DNA of 34,391 nucleotides from JAPXSY01 sp034003585 (GTDB taxonomy: Bacteria; Verrucomicrobiota; Kiritimatiellia; RFP12; UBA1067), in assembly GCA_034003585.1 (NCBI GenBank), contig JAVEYH010000025.1:1-34391 (forward strand), given 5' to 3'. The position numbers were made by a program, and so were the translations under genes. The notes under the pieces are model-generated. The model was given only the letters and a program-made list of their open reading frames with translations. It had not been told where the DNA came from and ran no database searches. Below, one piece after another: positions 1 through 11,403 of this stretch (position 1 is its first letter; each line of letters begins with the position of its first letter).

Positions 1-183
1 GCGGACCGGCGGCAGGCCCGGCAACTGAAAGCCTTCACGTCCCGTTCGCCCGCCCGGCTGCTGACCCGGCTGCTGATGGCGGTCACCCCGGTGGCCTCGT
101 GGCGCCGGCGGATGATGTGGTGGGACACGGCTGTCGCTTTGGCCGCGGACCCCGCGCCGCGCCGGAACCGGGTTACCGGGTGA
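1..183 (+). CDS. C-terminal fragment of an unrecognised protein
   Basis: An open frame runs from the first base of the window to a TGA at 181-183, giving the last 60 residues of a protein whose start lies outside. The visible tail is basic and Arg/Ala-rich (for example LLTRLLMAVTPVASWRRR), with one weakly hydrophobic stretch. I recognise no family motif. It converges on the trehalose gene, with only 19 bases between the two stop codons. High GC at third positions fits real coding, but the fragment is too short to be certain. Confidence 0.45.
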   Translation, partial: ADRRQARQLKAFTSRSPARLLTRLLMAVTPVASWRRRMMWWDTAVALAADPAPRRNRVTG

Positions 184-202
184 AGGTCCCGCGCGCCATC
201 CC

Positions 203-2386
203 TCACTCCGGATCGGAGTCGCGGGTCAGCCCCTCGAGCACGTCCAGCATCTCTTCCTGCGACCCCAGGCTGTAGCGGGCGGTTTGCGAGAAATCGCCCA
301 CCCGGATGGTGATCGCCTCCGGCGGCAGGGCCCGGAACATGTCCTCGTCCGTCACGTCGTCGCCGGCCGCGAGGATGAAATCGTATGGGTGCCGGTTGAT
401 CAGGCGCAGCACCTCCGTGCCCTTGTTGCGGTCGGAGGCTTTGATCTCCACGACCTTGTTGCCGCGCAGGATATGCAGATGCAACCGGCTGCACAGCGGC
501 ATCAGGGCGTGAATCAACTGCTTTTCCCGCAGATCCGCCAGCCAGGCGTCGCTGTTGCGGTAATGCCAGACCAGGGCGGTCTGTTTCGTTTCCAGGCGGG
601 AGCCCGGCGTCTGGCTGGTGGTGCGCTCCAGAACATCGAGGATCTCCTGCGGCCAGGCTTCCACGTCCCGGCTCGCGCCGTGCCATACGCCGTGTTCCTT
701 GTAAAAGGCGCCGTGCTCCGCCGCCAACAAAACCGGCAGCCCGCCGAGCCATTGGTCAAGCGTGTCGCGGTCGCGCCCGCTGCAGACCGCCACCGTGTTG
801 CGGGGGTCGGACCCCAAGCGGCGCAGCAGCGCCACGAGGCGCGGGCCGGGCACGGCCTCCTCCGGTTGCCTGCGCAGCGGTGCCAGGGTGCCGTCATAGT
901 CCAGGATCAGGATCCGGTTTTCGGCGGAGAGGAAACGCTGCCGGATCTCGCGCGCCTGGTCCGGACCGATCCGCATTTCGCGCAACGCCTCATTGCGCCT
1001 GCGGATCCCGTCCAGCGCCTCAATGAAATCCGCGGCCCATTTGTCGACGTTCTGGCGGGAAAGCAACGCCTGCATGCGGCGCATGCGCGTCCGCTGTTCC
1101 TCCAGCGGCATCAGCACCGCGGCGGCGATGGCGTCGCCGATCGCCTCCATGTCGTTCGGATTGACCAGCAGCGCGTCGGTCAGCTCGATGGCGGCACCGG
1201 CCCGCTCGCTGAGAATCAGCACCCCGGGCCGGTCGCGCTTGGCGGCCACATACTCTTTGGCCACCAGATTCATGCCGTCGCGCAGCGGGGTGACCAGCGC
1301 GATGTCGGCCTCGTGATAGAGCGCCATCAGCCGGTCCGGCGAAAAACTGCGGTAATAATAGTAAACCGGCGTCCAGTTGGGGGTCGCGTAGCACCCGTTC
1401 AGTTCGCCGATGGTCTGATCGATCTTTTTCTTGAGATCGGCGTATTCCGGAACCGTGGCGCGCGACGGGACCAGCAGCATGACCAGCGACACCCGCTCCC
1501 GGAGTTCCGGATGCCGTTCCAGCGCGGAGGCGAAGCCTTTGAGCCGGTGCAGCACGCCTTTGCTGTAGTCCAGCCGGTCCACGGAGAGCATCAGTTTCTG
1601 CGCGCCCAGTTGGTGGCGGAAGGTTTGGGACAGGCTCTTCACCTGGGGCCGTTCCGGCGCCTGGTGAAACGCCTGGAAATCAATGCCCATCGGGAAAGCG
1701 TTCACCTGCACCAGCCGGTTGCCGAAACGGATCTCGTCGAGTTCGGCGTTGAGCCCGAGCGTGCGATAGGACGCGCTGATGAAGTGTCGCATGTAATCAT
1801 GGGTGTGGAATCCGATGAGATCGGCGCCCAGCAGCCCGCGCAAAATCTCGGCCCGTTCCGGCAGCACGCGGAACAATTCGTAAGAGGGGAACGGGATATG
1901 GTGGAAATAGCCGATGGCGATCTCGGGCATGGCTTCGCGCAGCATGCCCGGCAGGAGCATCAGTTGGTAATCCTGCACCCAGACCCGGTCCCCCGGGCGG
2001 ATCAGCCGCATCGCCGCCTCAAAGAACATGCGGTTCACGAACCGGTAGGCGGCCAGGGATTTCTGGTCATACTGAATGTAGGCGAAGAAGTAGTGGCAGA
2101 GCGGCCAGATGATGTTGTTGCAATAGCCCTCGTAATACGCTTCGATCTGCGCCTGCGTCAGAAAAACCGGGTGGAACGCGTGACGCGACAGCAGTGCCGT
2201 CACATGGGCCTGATCCGGTCCGGTCTCGAGGTGCAGGCCGGGCCAGCCGATCCAGTGAATCTCCCAGTCGCCGTGGAGCGAGCCCAGGCCGGTCGCCAGT
2301 CCGCCTTCGCTGCGTTTGAAGACGAACCGTCCGGCGGAACGTCCCAGTTTGATGGGCAGCCGGTTGGCGATGATGATCAGGCGCAT
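203..2386 (-). CDS. Bifunctional trehalose-6-phosphate synthase/phosphatase (OtsA-OtsB fusion)
   Basis: The 727-residue protein should make trehalose-6-phosphate from a nucleotide-glucose and glucose-6-phosphate, then dephosphorylate it to trehalose in the cytoplasm. Residues 1 to about 465 are a GT20 synthase: N-terminal IIIANRLP, the SEGGLATGL loop, WVQDYQL, GFHTHDY, SVDRLDYSKG and DGMNLVAKEY. Residues from about 490 are a HAD-type phosphatase with DYDGT at 496-500 (the first Asp is the expected nucleophile) and a late AAGDDVTDEDMF motif. The start ATG at 2386 has a strong GAGAGGAG ribosome site just upstream. It lies 45 bases downstream of the GH15 gene on the same strand, so the two are probably co-transcribed. 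Fusion of the two activities is known in several bacteria and in eukaryotes; here the join is a short linker with no sign of a frameshift. Confidence 0.95.
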   Translation of the reverse strand: MRLIIIANRLPIKLGRSAGRFVFKRSEGGLATGLGSLHGDWEIHWIGWPGLHLETGPDQAHVTALLSRHAFHPVFLTQAQIEAYYEGYCNNIIWPLCHYFFAYIQYDQKSLAAYRFVNRMFFEAAMRLIRPGDRVWVQDYQLMLLPGMLREAMPEIAIGYFHHIPFPSYELFRVLPERAEILRGLLGADLIGFHTHDYMRHFISASYRTLGLNAELDEIRFGNRLVQVNAFPMGIDFQAFHQAPERPQVKSLSQTFRHQLGAQKLMLSVDRLDYSKGVLHRLKGFASALERHPELRERVSLVMLLVPSRATVPEYADLKKKIDQTIGELNGCYATPNWTPVYYYYRSFSPDRLMALYHEADIALVTPLRDGMNLVAKEYVAAKRDRPGVLILSERAGAAIELTDALLVNPNDMEAIGDAIAAAVLMPLEEQRTRMRRMQALLSRQNVDKWAADFIEALDGIRRRNEALREMRIGPDQAREIRQRFLSAENRILILDYDGTLAPLRRQPEEAVPGPRLVALLRRLGSDPRNTVAVCSGRDRDTLDQWLGGLPVLLAAEHGAFYKEHGVWHGASRDVEAWPQEILDVLERTTSQTPGSRLETKQTALVWHYRNSDAWLADLREKQLIHALMPLCSRLHLHILRGNKVVEIKASDRNKGTEVLRLINRHPYDFILAAGDDVTDEDMFRALPPEAITIRVGDFSQTARYSLGSQEEMLDVLEGLTRDSDPE

Positions 2387-2431
2387 GGTCAGGCTCCTCT
2401 CTCTTTCCGATGTCCGTCCGCCGGAGGGCGG

Positions 2432-4219
2432 TCACAGCCGGCCCGGCCCGGCGGTTCCGTTGGTCCGCATCCCGCCCAGCAGGATCGCGCAGTCGATCAC
2501 GGCCAGATGGGAATAGCCCTGCGGGAAGTTTCCGAGCAGCGCCTTGGTTTTGAAATCCAGATCCTCACTGAACAGCCCGAGCGGATTGGCGTACCCCAGC
2601 AAACGCTCGAACATCCGTTCCGCCTCCCCGTGCTCCCCGATCTGCCAGAGCGCCTTGACCATCCAGAAGGAGCACACGGTGAACGAGGAGGTCGGCGTGC
2701 CGAAATCATCGTCGTTCTTATAGCGGTACATCAGGCCGTCCTGCGAAAGTTCCCGGTAGATGCTGCGGACCGTGGAGACGAAACGGGGGTCGTCGGGTTC
2801 GAGAAACCCGTACGAGGCCATCAGCAGCACGGACGCGTCCAGACTCTCGCTGCCGTAGCGCTGCGTGAAGGCCCCCGCCGATCCGGACCAGGCGTTCGTC
2901 AGGATATCCTCGCGGATCCGCTCGCGTTCACACGCCCAGGGCGCGGTCTGCGCCTCCTGCCCCAGGTTGGCCGCGATCTTCACCCCGCGGTCCAGCGCTA
3001 CCCAGCAGAGCAGTTTGGAGAAGGTGAAATGGCCCGGGTTCGTGCGGTACTCCCAGATGCTCACATCCGGCAGCCGCCAGGTCCGCATCACCGTGCGCAT
3101 CACGCTGCGCGTGATGGTCCACAGGCGTTCGCCGGTCGCCTCATCGATGGGATACACCTCCAGATAACGCAGGATCGCATTCAGCAAAACGCCGTAAATA
3201 TCGTGCTGCCGCTGCGTGTAGGCCGCGTTGCCCACCCGCACGGGACGGCTGCCGCGATACCCCTCAAGCCAATCCAGCGTGCGCTCCGCCAGATTTTTGT
3301 TGCCGCGGATCCCGTACATCACCTGGATCTCGTCGTCCTTGTACGGGACCACCCGCAACAGGTACGAAAAGAAGTTTTCCGCCACGTTCAGATGCCCCAG
3401 GCGCGTCAGCATGCTGAGCGTCATGGCGGCATCGCGGATCCAGCAGAACCGGTAATCCCAGTTGCGCTCTTCGCCGACCGCTTCGGGCAGCGAGGTCGTG
3501 ACCGCCGCCATGATCGCGCCGGTTTCCTGATAGGAGAGCAGTTTGAGCACCAGGGCGCTGCGCCGCACCTCTTTCGACCAGCGGTCGAACGGCGTGGTGC
3601 GGCCGACCCAGTCCATCCAGTAGACCTTGGTGCGCTCCACCTCCAGCGCCACCCGGTCCAGGGTCACCGGGCGGATCTTCTGATGGTAGCTCAGCAGCAG
3701 GAAGGCCTCGTCACCCAACTCGATGGGGAGGCCCTCCAGAATGGAGGCGTGCGGCAGATTGGTGTAGAGATAGAGCGATTCGTACGCCCCGTTGCGAACG
3801 GTGCTTTTGATATAGCCGCCATGACTGGCGCTGTGCGTCGCGTGGTGCGCATACCCGAGTTTCGGATCGTACCGGACCGTCAGCACCGGCCTGCCGTGCA
3901 GACGCCGGAGCTGGCGCAGCACCTCCGGCGGCGCGTAGTAGCGCTTGTCCTCCTTGTGCCGCGGCATCAGGTCGATCAGTTCGAATCCGCCCGCCGGGCT
4001 CTCGTAAACGGTCCGCAGCACATTGGTGTTCGGCAGGTAGCTTTGCGTCACGGTGTACGAGTCATCCGTTTCGATGCCGAACGAGCCGCCGCGCCGCTCA
4101 TCGAGCAGGAACGCGAACACCGACGCCGAATCGAAGTCGGGCAGGCAACACCATACGATGGTGCCGCGGGGATCCACCAGCGCGGCTGATTTGCAGTTTC
4201 CGATCACGCCGTAGCGCAT
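2432..4219 (-). CDS. GH15 family glucoamylase/trehalase-like glycoside hydrolase
   Basis: A 595-residue cytoplasmic-looking enzyme without a signal peptide. Its N-terminal beta-sandwich (IGNCKSAALVDPRGTIVWCCLPDFDSAS) is the trehalase-like N-terminal domain, and the rest is the GH15 (alpha/alpha)6 barrel with NWDYRFCWIRDA and PDVSIWEYR. E390 in IWE corresponds to the family's general acid. The segment usually carrying the catalytic base reads DDDFGTPTSSFTVCSFW, with Thr508 and Thr510 near where a Glu is often found. GH15 members beside trehalose genes can act on alpha-glucans, trehalose or related glucosides; the substrate cannot be read from sequence. The ATG at 4219 has an AAGGAG site. It is first of a two-gene unit with the OtsA-OtsB fusion, suggesting control of trehalose or glycogen-derived glucose pools. 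Confidence 0.9.
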   Translation of the reverse strand: MRYGVIGNCKSAALVDPRGTIVWCCLPDFDSASVFAFLLDERRGGSFGIETDDSYTVTQSYLPNTNVLRTVYESPAGGFELIDLMPRHKEDKRYYAPPEVLRQLRRLHGRPVLTVRYDPKLGYAHHATHSASHGGYIKSTVRNGAYESLYLYTNLPHASILEGLPIELGDEAFLLLSYHQKIRPVTLDRVALEVERTKVYWMDWVGRTTPFDRWSKEVRRSALVLKLLSYQETGAIMAAVTTSLPEAVGEERNWDYRFCWIRDAAMTLSMLTRLGHLNVAENFFSYLLRVVPYKDDEIQVMYGIRGNKNLAERTLDWLEGYRGSRPVRVGNAAYTQRQHDIYGVLLNAILRYLEVYPIDEATGERLWTITRSVMRTVMRTWRLPDVSIWEYRTNPGHFTFSKLLCWVALDRGVKIAANLGQEAQTAPWACERERIREDILTNAWSGSAGAFTQRYGSESLDASVLLMASYGFLEPDDPRFVSTVRSIYRELSQDGLMYRYKNDDDFGTPTSSFTVCSFWMVKALWQIGEHGEAERMFERLLGYANPLGLFSEDLDFKTKALLGNFPQGYSHLAVIDCAILLGGMRTNGTAGPGRL

Positions 4220-4286
4220 GTTTTTCTCCTTCCCCGAACCTTAACAAAATCCGGGACCGGAATTCAATGTTTCAATCCGGACGGCC

Positions 4287-4315
4287 TTGTCCGCGCCGGG
4301 CGGTTGGATTATACT
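4287..4315 (+). promoter_or_regulatory. Sigma-70-like promoter of the cytochrome c peroxidase gene, probably leaderless
   Basis: TTGTCC at 4287-4292 and TATACT at 4310-4315 are separated by exactly 17 bp, a good match to the TTGACA/TATAAT layout. Transcription would be expected about 7 bases after the -10, at or next to the ATG at 4322. No Shine-Dalgarno sequence precedes that ATG, so the transcript may be leaderless. Start-site mapping would decide. Confidence 0.55.
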
Positions 4316-4321
4316 GCCGGC

Positions 4322-5719
4322 ATGAACACAAAACAGGGACTGATCGGGGCGGGCGCTGTGGCCGCCGCCGGGCTGGCGGCCGGGGTGGCGTTCGGCATCG
4401 CGCGCCAGATGCCGCGCGAGGTACCCGACGCGCCGGATGCGGTGCGCGCCGCCGCGATGGGGGTGCTGGAGGCCAAGTGCCTGAGTTGCCACGACAGCCG
4501 CCGGCCGTTGCCCTTTTACGCCAACCTTCCCGGTCCGGGGAGTCTGGTCCGCAAAGACGTGCGCGAGGGAATCCGGCATTGGGATGTGTCGGATTCCGGG
4601 TATCTGGGCGCGGAGGCTCCCGAAGCGGAGCGGGCCGCAGCGGAGATTCCGCCGGGCAGGCTGATCAAACTGCGCGCGACCGTGGCGGCGGGGGACATGC
4701 CGCCGATTCAATACCGGATCGTCCATTGGGGCACCTCCCTGACCCGGAGCGAGCAGCGCATTCTCCGGACCTGGGTCGACAACGTGTGGGGCGCGTGGCT
4801 CGAGGGCTGGGGAATCCGCGGGGGGCGTGAGGCGGATGTGCACCCCGTGCCGCAAAGCCTTCCGTTCGACGCCGCGAAAGCCGCGCTGGGCGAACGCCTC
4901 TATCACGACACGCGGTTCTCGAAAGACAACACCCTCTCCTGCGCTTCCTGTCACGCGTTCGACAAGGGCGGCACCGACAACCTGCGTTTTTCCGTCGGGG
5001 TGGGCGGGCTCAAGGGCGGCGTCAACGCGCCCACGGTGTTCAACGCGGTCTTCAACCTGCGCCAGTTCTGGGACGGCCGCGCGGCGCATCTCGCGGCCCA
5101 GGCCGGCGGGCCGCCGCTCAACCCGGTCGAGATGGCCAGCCGGGACTGGGAGGAGATCGTGGCCAAATTCGAACCGGACGCGGCCTTCAAGGCCGCCTTC
5201 ACGGCCGTCTATCCGCAGGGGTTCTGCGAGGCCACGCTCTGCGACGCCATCGCGGAGTTCGAGCGGCGCCTGATCACGCCCGGCTCGCGGTTTGACCGGT
5301 ATCTCCGGGGCGATGCCGCCGCGCTGTCCGAGCGGGAGCGCCGCGGCTACGCGCTCTTCGGCCGGCACCGGTGCGCCACCTGCCATGCCGGGCCGGCCCT
5401 GGGCGGGCTTTCGTTCGAGTACGCCGATCTCAAAGCCGATTTCTTCGCCGGGCGCGAACGGGGCGAGGGCGACGCGGGCTTGGCCGCGTTCAGCAAGCGT
5501 CCCGAGGATGCGGGGCGGTTCAAGGTGCCGCTCCTGCGCAATGTCGCCCTGACCGCACCCTATCTGCACGACGGCAGCCGGACGGAACTCCGGGAGGCCG
5601 TGCGCGCCATGATGAACTTTCAGGTGGGGGCATCGCTCGCGGAGCCCGACTTGGACGCGCTGACCGCGTTCCTGGGCAGCCTCACCGGCGAACTCTTCGG
5701 CAAACCGCTCGCCCGCTGA
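4322..5719 (+). CDS. Three-haem cytochrome c peroxidase/MauG family protein with N-terminal haem-binding domain
   Basis: A 465-residue protein with an N-terminal hydrophobic signal or anchor (GAGAVAAAGLAAGVAFG, residues 9-25), so it should act on the outer face of the cytoplasmic membrane. It carries three CxxCH haem c sites at residues 53-57, 207-211 and 351-355. The first lies in a small domain resembling PF14376 (Haem_bd), ending in MPPIQYRIVHWGTSLTRSEQ. The other two form the di-haem CcpA/MauG core, with LRNVALTAPYLHDGS near the C-terminus. The family reduces hydrogen peroxide with electrons from small c-type cytochromes or does MauG-type oxidations. An in-frame TTG at 4304 is possible, but the ATG at 4322 better begins the signal sequence. 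The GH20 gene follows after 45 bases. Confidence 0.9.
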   Translation: MNTKQGLIGAGAVAAAGLAAGVAFGIARQMPREVPDAPDAVRAAAMGVLEAKCLSCHDSRRPLPFYANLPGPGSLVRKDVREGIRHWDVSDSGYLGAEAPEAERAAAEIPPGRLIKLRATVAAGDMPPIQYRIVHWGTSLTRSEQRILRTWVDNVWGAWLEGWGIRGGREADVHPVPQSLPFDAAKAALGERLYHDTRFSKDNTLSCASCHAFDKGGTDNLRFSVGVGGLKGGVNAPTVFNAVFNLRQFWDGRAAHLAAQAGGPPLNPVEMASRDWEEIVAKFEPDAAFKAAFTAVYPQGFCEATLCDAIAEFERRLITPGSRFDRYLRGDAAALSERERRGYALFGRHRCATCHAGPALGGLSFEYADLKADFFAGRERGEGDAGLAAFSKRPEDAGRFKVPLLRNVALTAPYLHDGSRTELREAVRAMMNFQVGASLAEPDLDALTAFLGSLTGELFGKPLAR

Positions 5720-5764
5720 CCGCGGAGCGGAAAACATCCAATGGCCATCAGCAGGGGAGGGAAA

Positions 5765-7786
5765 ATGAATCGGATCATGATCTGGGCCGCGGCATGGTGG
5801 ATCGCCGCAGGGACCGCGCAGGCGCTGACGGCCGGCGGGGCGTCGCCGGCGGGACTCATCCCCTGGCCGGCGGAACTGCGCCGCACCGCAGGCGAATTCG
5901 TCCTCACCGAAAAGACGGCGCTGACGGCACCCGCGGAGCGGGCCCGCGAGGCGCGGCTGCTGGCCGGGCCGCTGCGCCGGGCCACCGGTTTTCCGCTGCC
6001 GGTCCGGACGCCGGGGCCGCAGGGCGAAGAGGGGTGTATCGTGTTGCGCGCGGCTCCGGACGGGGCGTTGGGGCCGGAGGCCTACACCCTTGCGGTGACG
6101 CCGGAATCGGTCGTCATCACCGCCTCCGGCGCGGCGGGGCATTTCTACGGGACGCGCACCCTGCTTCACCTGTTGCCGCCGCAGGCCGCCGCGGGGCGGC
6201 CTCCCGTGGCGCGCTCCTCCGACAGGTGGGTTGTGCCCGGTGTCGAGATCGCGGACCGCCCGCGTTTCGGCTGGCGGGCCTTCATGCTGGATGAGTCGCG
6301 GCACTTCCACGGGGCGGAGGCGGTCAAGCGTTATCTCGACGAGATGGCGGGGCTCAAACTCAACGTCTTCCACTGGCACATCACCGACGGCACTGGCTGG
6401 CGTCTGGAGAGCCAGCGCTATCCGGAACTGACCGGAAAGGGCGCGGCATGGCGCGGCTCCGGCAAGGGCGACATCGCCTCCCGGGTCAAGGCGGCCGAAG
6501 GGGGACGATACTTTTACACACGGGAAGAGGTGCGGGAGATCGTGGCCTACGCGGCCGAACGCCATATCCGGGTGATCCCGGAGATCGAAATGCCCGGGCA
6601 CGCCGACGCGGCGCTGCGGGCCTACCCGGAGTGGAGCGCCGCCGGGATTTTCGATGTGACGCGGCCCGCGGTGATGGAGGCGATCCGGAATATTCTGGAC
6701 GAGACGCTGGACCTCTTCCCGGACGCCGTGATCCATACCGGCGGGGATGAGGTGGACTACAAGGTGTGGGAGACCGCGCCGACCGTCCGGGCGGCGATGA
6801 CGGCGCGGGGGCTGACGAATGCGGTGCCGCTGCAGGCGGAGTTCACCGCCGCGCTGGCGAAGCACATTGCGGGCAAGGGCCGGCGCATGATGTATTGGGC
6901 GGACGCGCGGGAGCTGATCCCGCCGGAAAAGAGTGTCATCCTGCAGTTCTGGCGCGGCGACCCCGCCCTGATCACGGAGGCGGTTTCGCGCGGGTATGAC
7001 CTGGTGAACAGTTTCCATGCCTTCACCTATCTCGATTACCATTACGCCTCCCTGCCGCTGCGCCGGGCCTATGATTTTGAGCCCGTGCCGCAGGGGCTTT
7101 CCCCCGACCAACAGGCGCGTATCCTGGGCTTGGGCGCGCAGGCCTGGGGCGAGTTCACGCCGACGCGTTTCCGCTGCGAGCAGCAGATCTTCCCCCGGAT
7201 CGCCGCGCTGGCGGAGGTGGCCTGGACGCCGGCGGAACGCAAAGACTACGCGCGGTTCGTGAGGGATCTCGCGGTTCAGGAGCGGCGCTGGGACCTCGCG
7301 GGGATCCGCTACGCGCGGGACCGTGCGCGGACGGCCGATTCGGAGTGGGAGGAGGTCCTCGCCGGCGCGCGGATCGGCGGCTGGACCCCCGCGGAGGTCG
7401 GATTGGGCAAGTCGCGGTACGCGGACGCGCCCGCGCATGACCGCCGTTTTGACGTCACGCCCCACATCCGCGGCCCGGGACGTTATCGTGTCGGGTTCGC
7501 GGCCTCCGGCGGCGCCGATGCCCTGCATGTGCGGTTGGTGGAGCTGATCGAGAACGGGCAGGCGGTCGCCAGCGACTGGGGCGGGTTCACCGGGGCGAGC
7601 TTCCGGCCCGGGAAACGCGGCGGCGACGCCCATGTCTTCGAGCTGGTGGTGCCCGCAGGGAAAGCGGGGGCAACCTATGAACTGCGCGTCAACGCGTTCG
7701 GCCTGAAGGGTTCGGACACGCGCGGCGACATCTTTATCCGGAAGACCGGCGCGGACGGGTCCGACGCCGTGACGTGCCGGGAATAA
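5765..7786 (+). CDS. Exported GH20 beta-N-acetylhexosaminidase
   Basis: A 673-residue protein starting with a signal peptide (MNRIMIWAAAWWIAAGTAQA). An upstream in-frame ATG at 5741 exists, but the GGGGAGGG ribosome site sits just before 5765. A GH20b-like N-terminal domain (about residues 25-150) is followed by the TIM barrel: GWRAFMLDESRHF, KLNVFHWHITDGTGWRLE and VIPEIEMPGHADAA. The catalytic pair D328-E329 lies in HTGGDEVDYKVWE, with Asp stabilising the acetamido intermediate and Glu as acid/base. AQAWGEF near residue 460 is the usual late motif. After the barrel, about 130 residues (from near residue 540) form a predicted beta-rich accessory domain of unclear role. It should release terminal GlcNAc or GalNAc from glycans or chitin-type oligomers in the periplasm. 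It may be co-transcribed with the upstream peroxidase, though no functional link is evident. Confidence 0.95.
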   Translation: MNRIMIWAAAWWIAAGTAQALTAGGASPAGLIPWPAELRRTAGEFVLTEKTALTAPAERAREARLLAGPLRRATGFPLPVRTPGPQGEEGCIVLRAAPDGALGPEAYTLAVTPESVVITASGAAGHFYGTRTLLHLLPPQAAAGRPPVARSSDRWVVPGVEIADRPRFGWRAFMLDESRHFHGAEAVKRYLDEMAGLKLNVFHWHITDGTGWRLESQRYPELTGKGAAWRGSGKGDIASRVKAAEGGRYFYTREEVREIVAYAAERHIRVIPEIEMPGHADAALRAYPEWSAAGIFDVTRPAVMEAIRNILDETLDLFPDAVIHTGGDEVDYKVWETAPTVRAAMTARGLTNAVPLQAEFTAALAKHIAGKGRRMMYWADARELIPPEKSVILQFWRGDPALITEAVSRGYDLVNSFHAFTYLDYHYASLPLRRAYDFEPVPQGLSPDQQARILGLGAQAWGEFTPTRFRCEQQIFPRIAALAEVAWTPAERKDYARFVRDLAVQERRWDLAGIRYARDRARTADSEWEEVLAGARIGGWTPAEVGLGKSRYADAPAHDRRFDVTPHIRGPGRYRVGFAASGGADALHVRLVELIENGQAVASDWGGFTGASFRPGKRGGDAHVFELVVPAGKAGATYELRVNAFGLKGSDTRGDIFIRKTGADGSDAVTCRE

Positions 7787-7839
7787 CGGGACCGCGAGGC
7801 GGCTGACGGTCCGGCGGTTTCCGAAGCGGTCGCGGCGCG

Positions 7840-7857
7840 GCCCGGTCCGGATCGGGC
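7840..7857. repeat. Short hairpin after the GH20 gene
   Basis: GCCCG at 7840-7844 pairs with CGGGC at 7853-7857 around an 8-base loop, 54 bases after the GH20 stop. No T-run follows, so a rho-independent terminator role is not supported. Confidence 0.35.
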
Positions 7858-7862
7858 ACTCG

Positions 7863-7891
7863 CAAAAATGTCGTGACGCCTGCCATTTTTG
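7863..7891. repeat. Perfect 8-bp inverted repeat (CAAAAATG/CATTTTTG) in the GH20-carB intergenic region
   Basis: CAAAAATG at 7863-7870 and CATTTTTG at 7884-7891 form an exact inverted repeat around a 13-base loop, AT-rich against a very GC-rich background. The region 7787-8050 holds no gene. Besides this repeat it contains two GC-rich hairpins and a possible promoter. The AT-rich arms could be a mobile-repeat remnant, a regulator site or part of a terminator. Confidence 0.5.
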
Positions 7892-7955
7892 GCTGTGGGC
7901 AACAATTTTGTGCCGCGTCGGCAGGACGCGCGTGCGCGTTCCGCTTGCACAGGAA

Positions 7956-7978
7956 GCCCGGAGCGGCTCCTTTCGGGC
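7956..7978. promoter_or_regulatory. GC hairpin just upstream of the possible carB promoter
   Basis: GCCCG at 7956-7960 pairs with CGGGC at 7974-7978, and inside it GGAGC and GCTCC can form an alternative, smaller stem. The right arm overlaps the weak -35 region proposed for carB (7971-7976). It may be a regulatory site or simply a terminator from upstream. Confidence 0.3.
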
Positions 7979-7999
7979 CTCAGTCCCGCATGGCATAAT
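7971..7999 (+). promoter_or_regulatory. Possible carBA promoter
   Basis: CATAAT at 7994-7999 is a fair -10 box. The hexamer 17 bp upstream (TTTCGG, 7971-7976) is a poor -35. Transcription would begin near 8006, about 45 bases before the carB ATG. No pyrimidine- or arginine-responsive leader peptide could be identified. Confidence 0.25.
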
Positions 8000-8050
8000 C
8001 CCTGCTGTTGAACCGAAGAATTGACTTTTTGCAGGACCGGAGCCGCACCG

Positions 8051-11389
<3,339 letters not shown>

Positions 11390-11403
11390 CCCCCTTCTTG
11401 GTT

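Noticed and set aside
284..4189. A 1301-codon plus-strand frame opposite the trehalose genes
   Set aside because: Antisense shadow of two well-supported genes with no domain of its own.
7787..8050. Possible tRNA or small RNA in the GH20-carB gap
   Set aside because: No cloverleaf, T-loop or acceptor stem could be assembled; only short hairpins are present.
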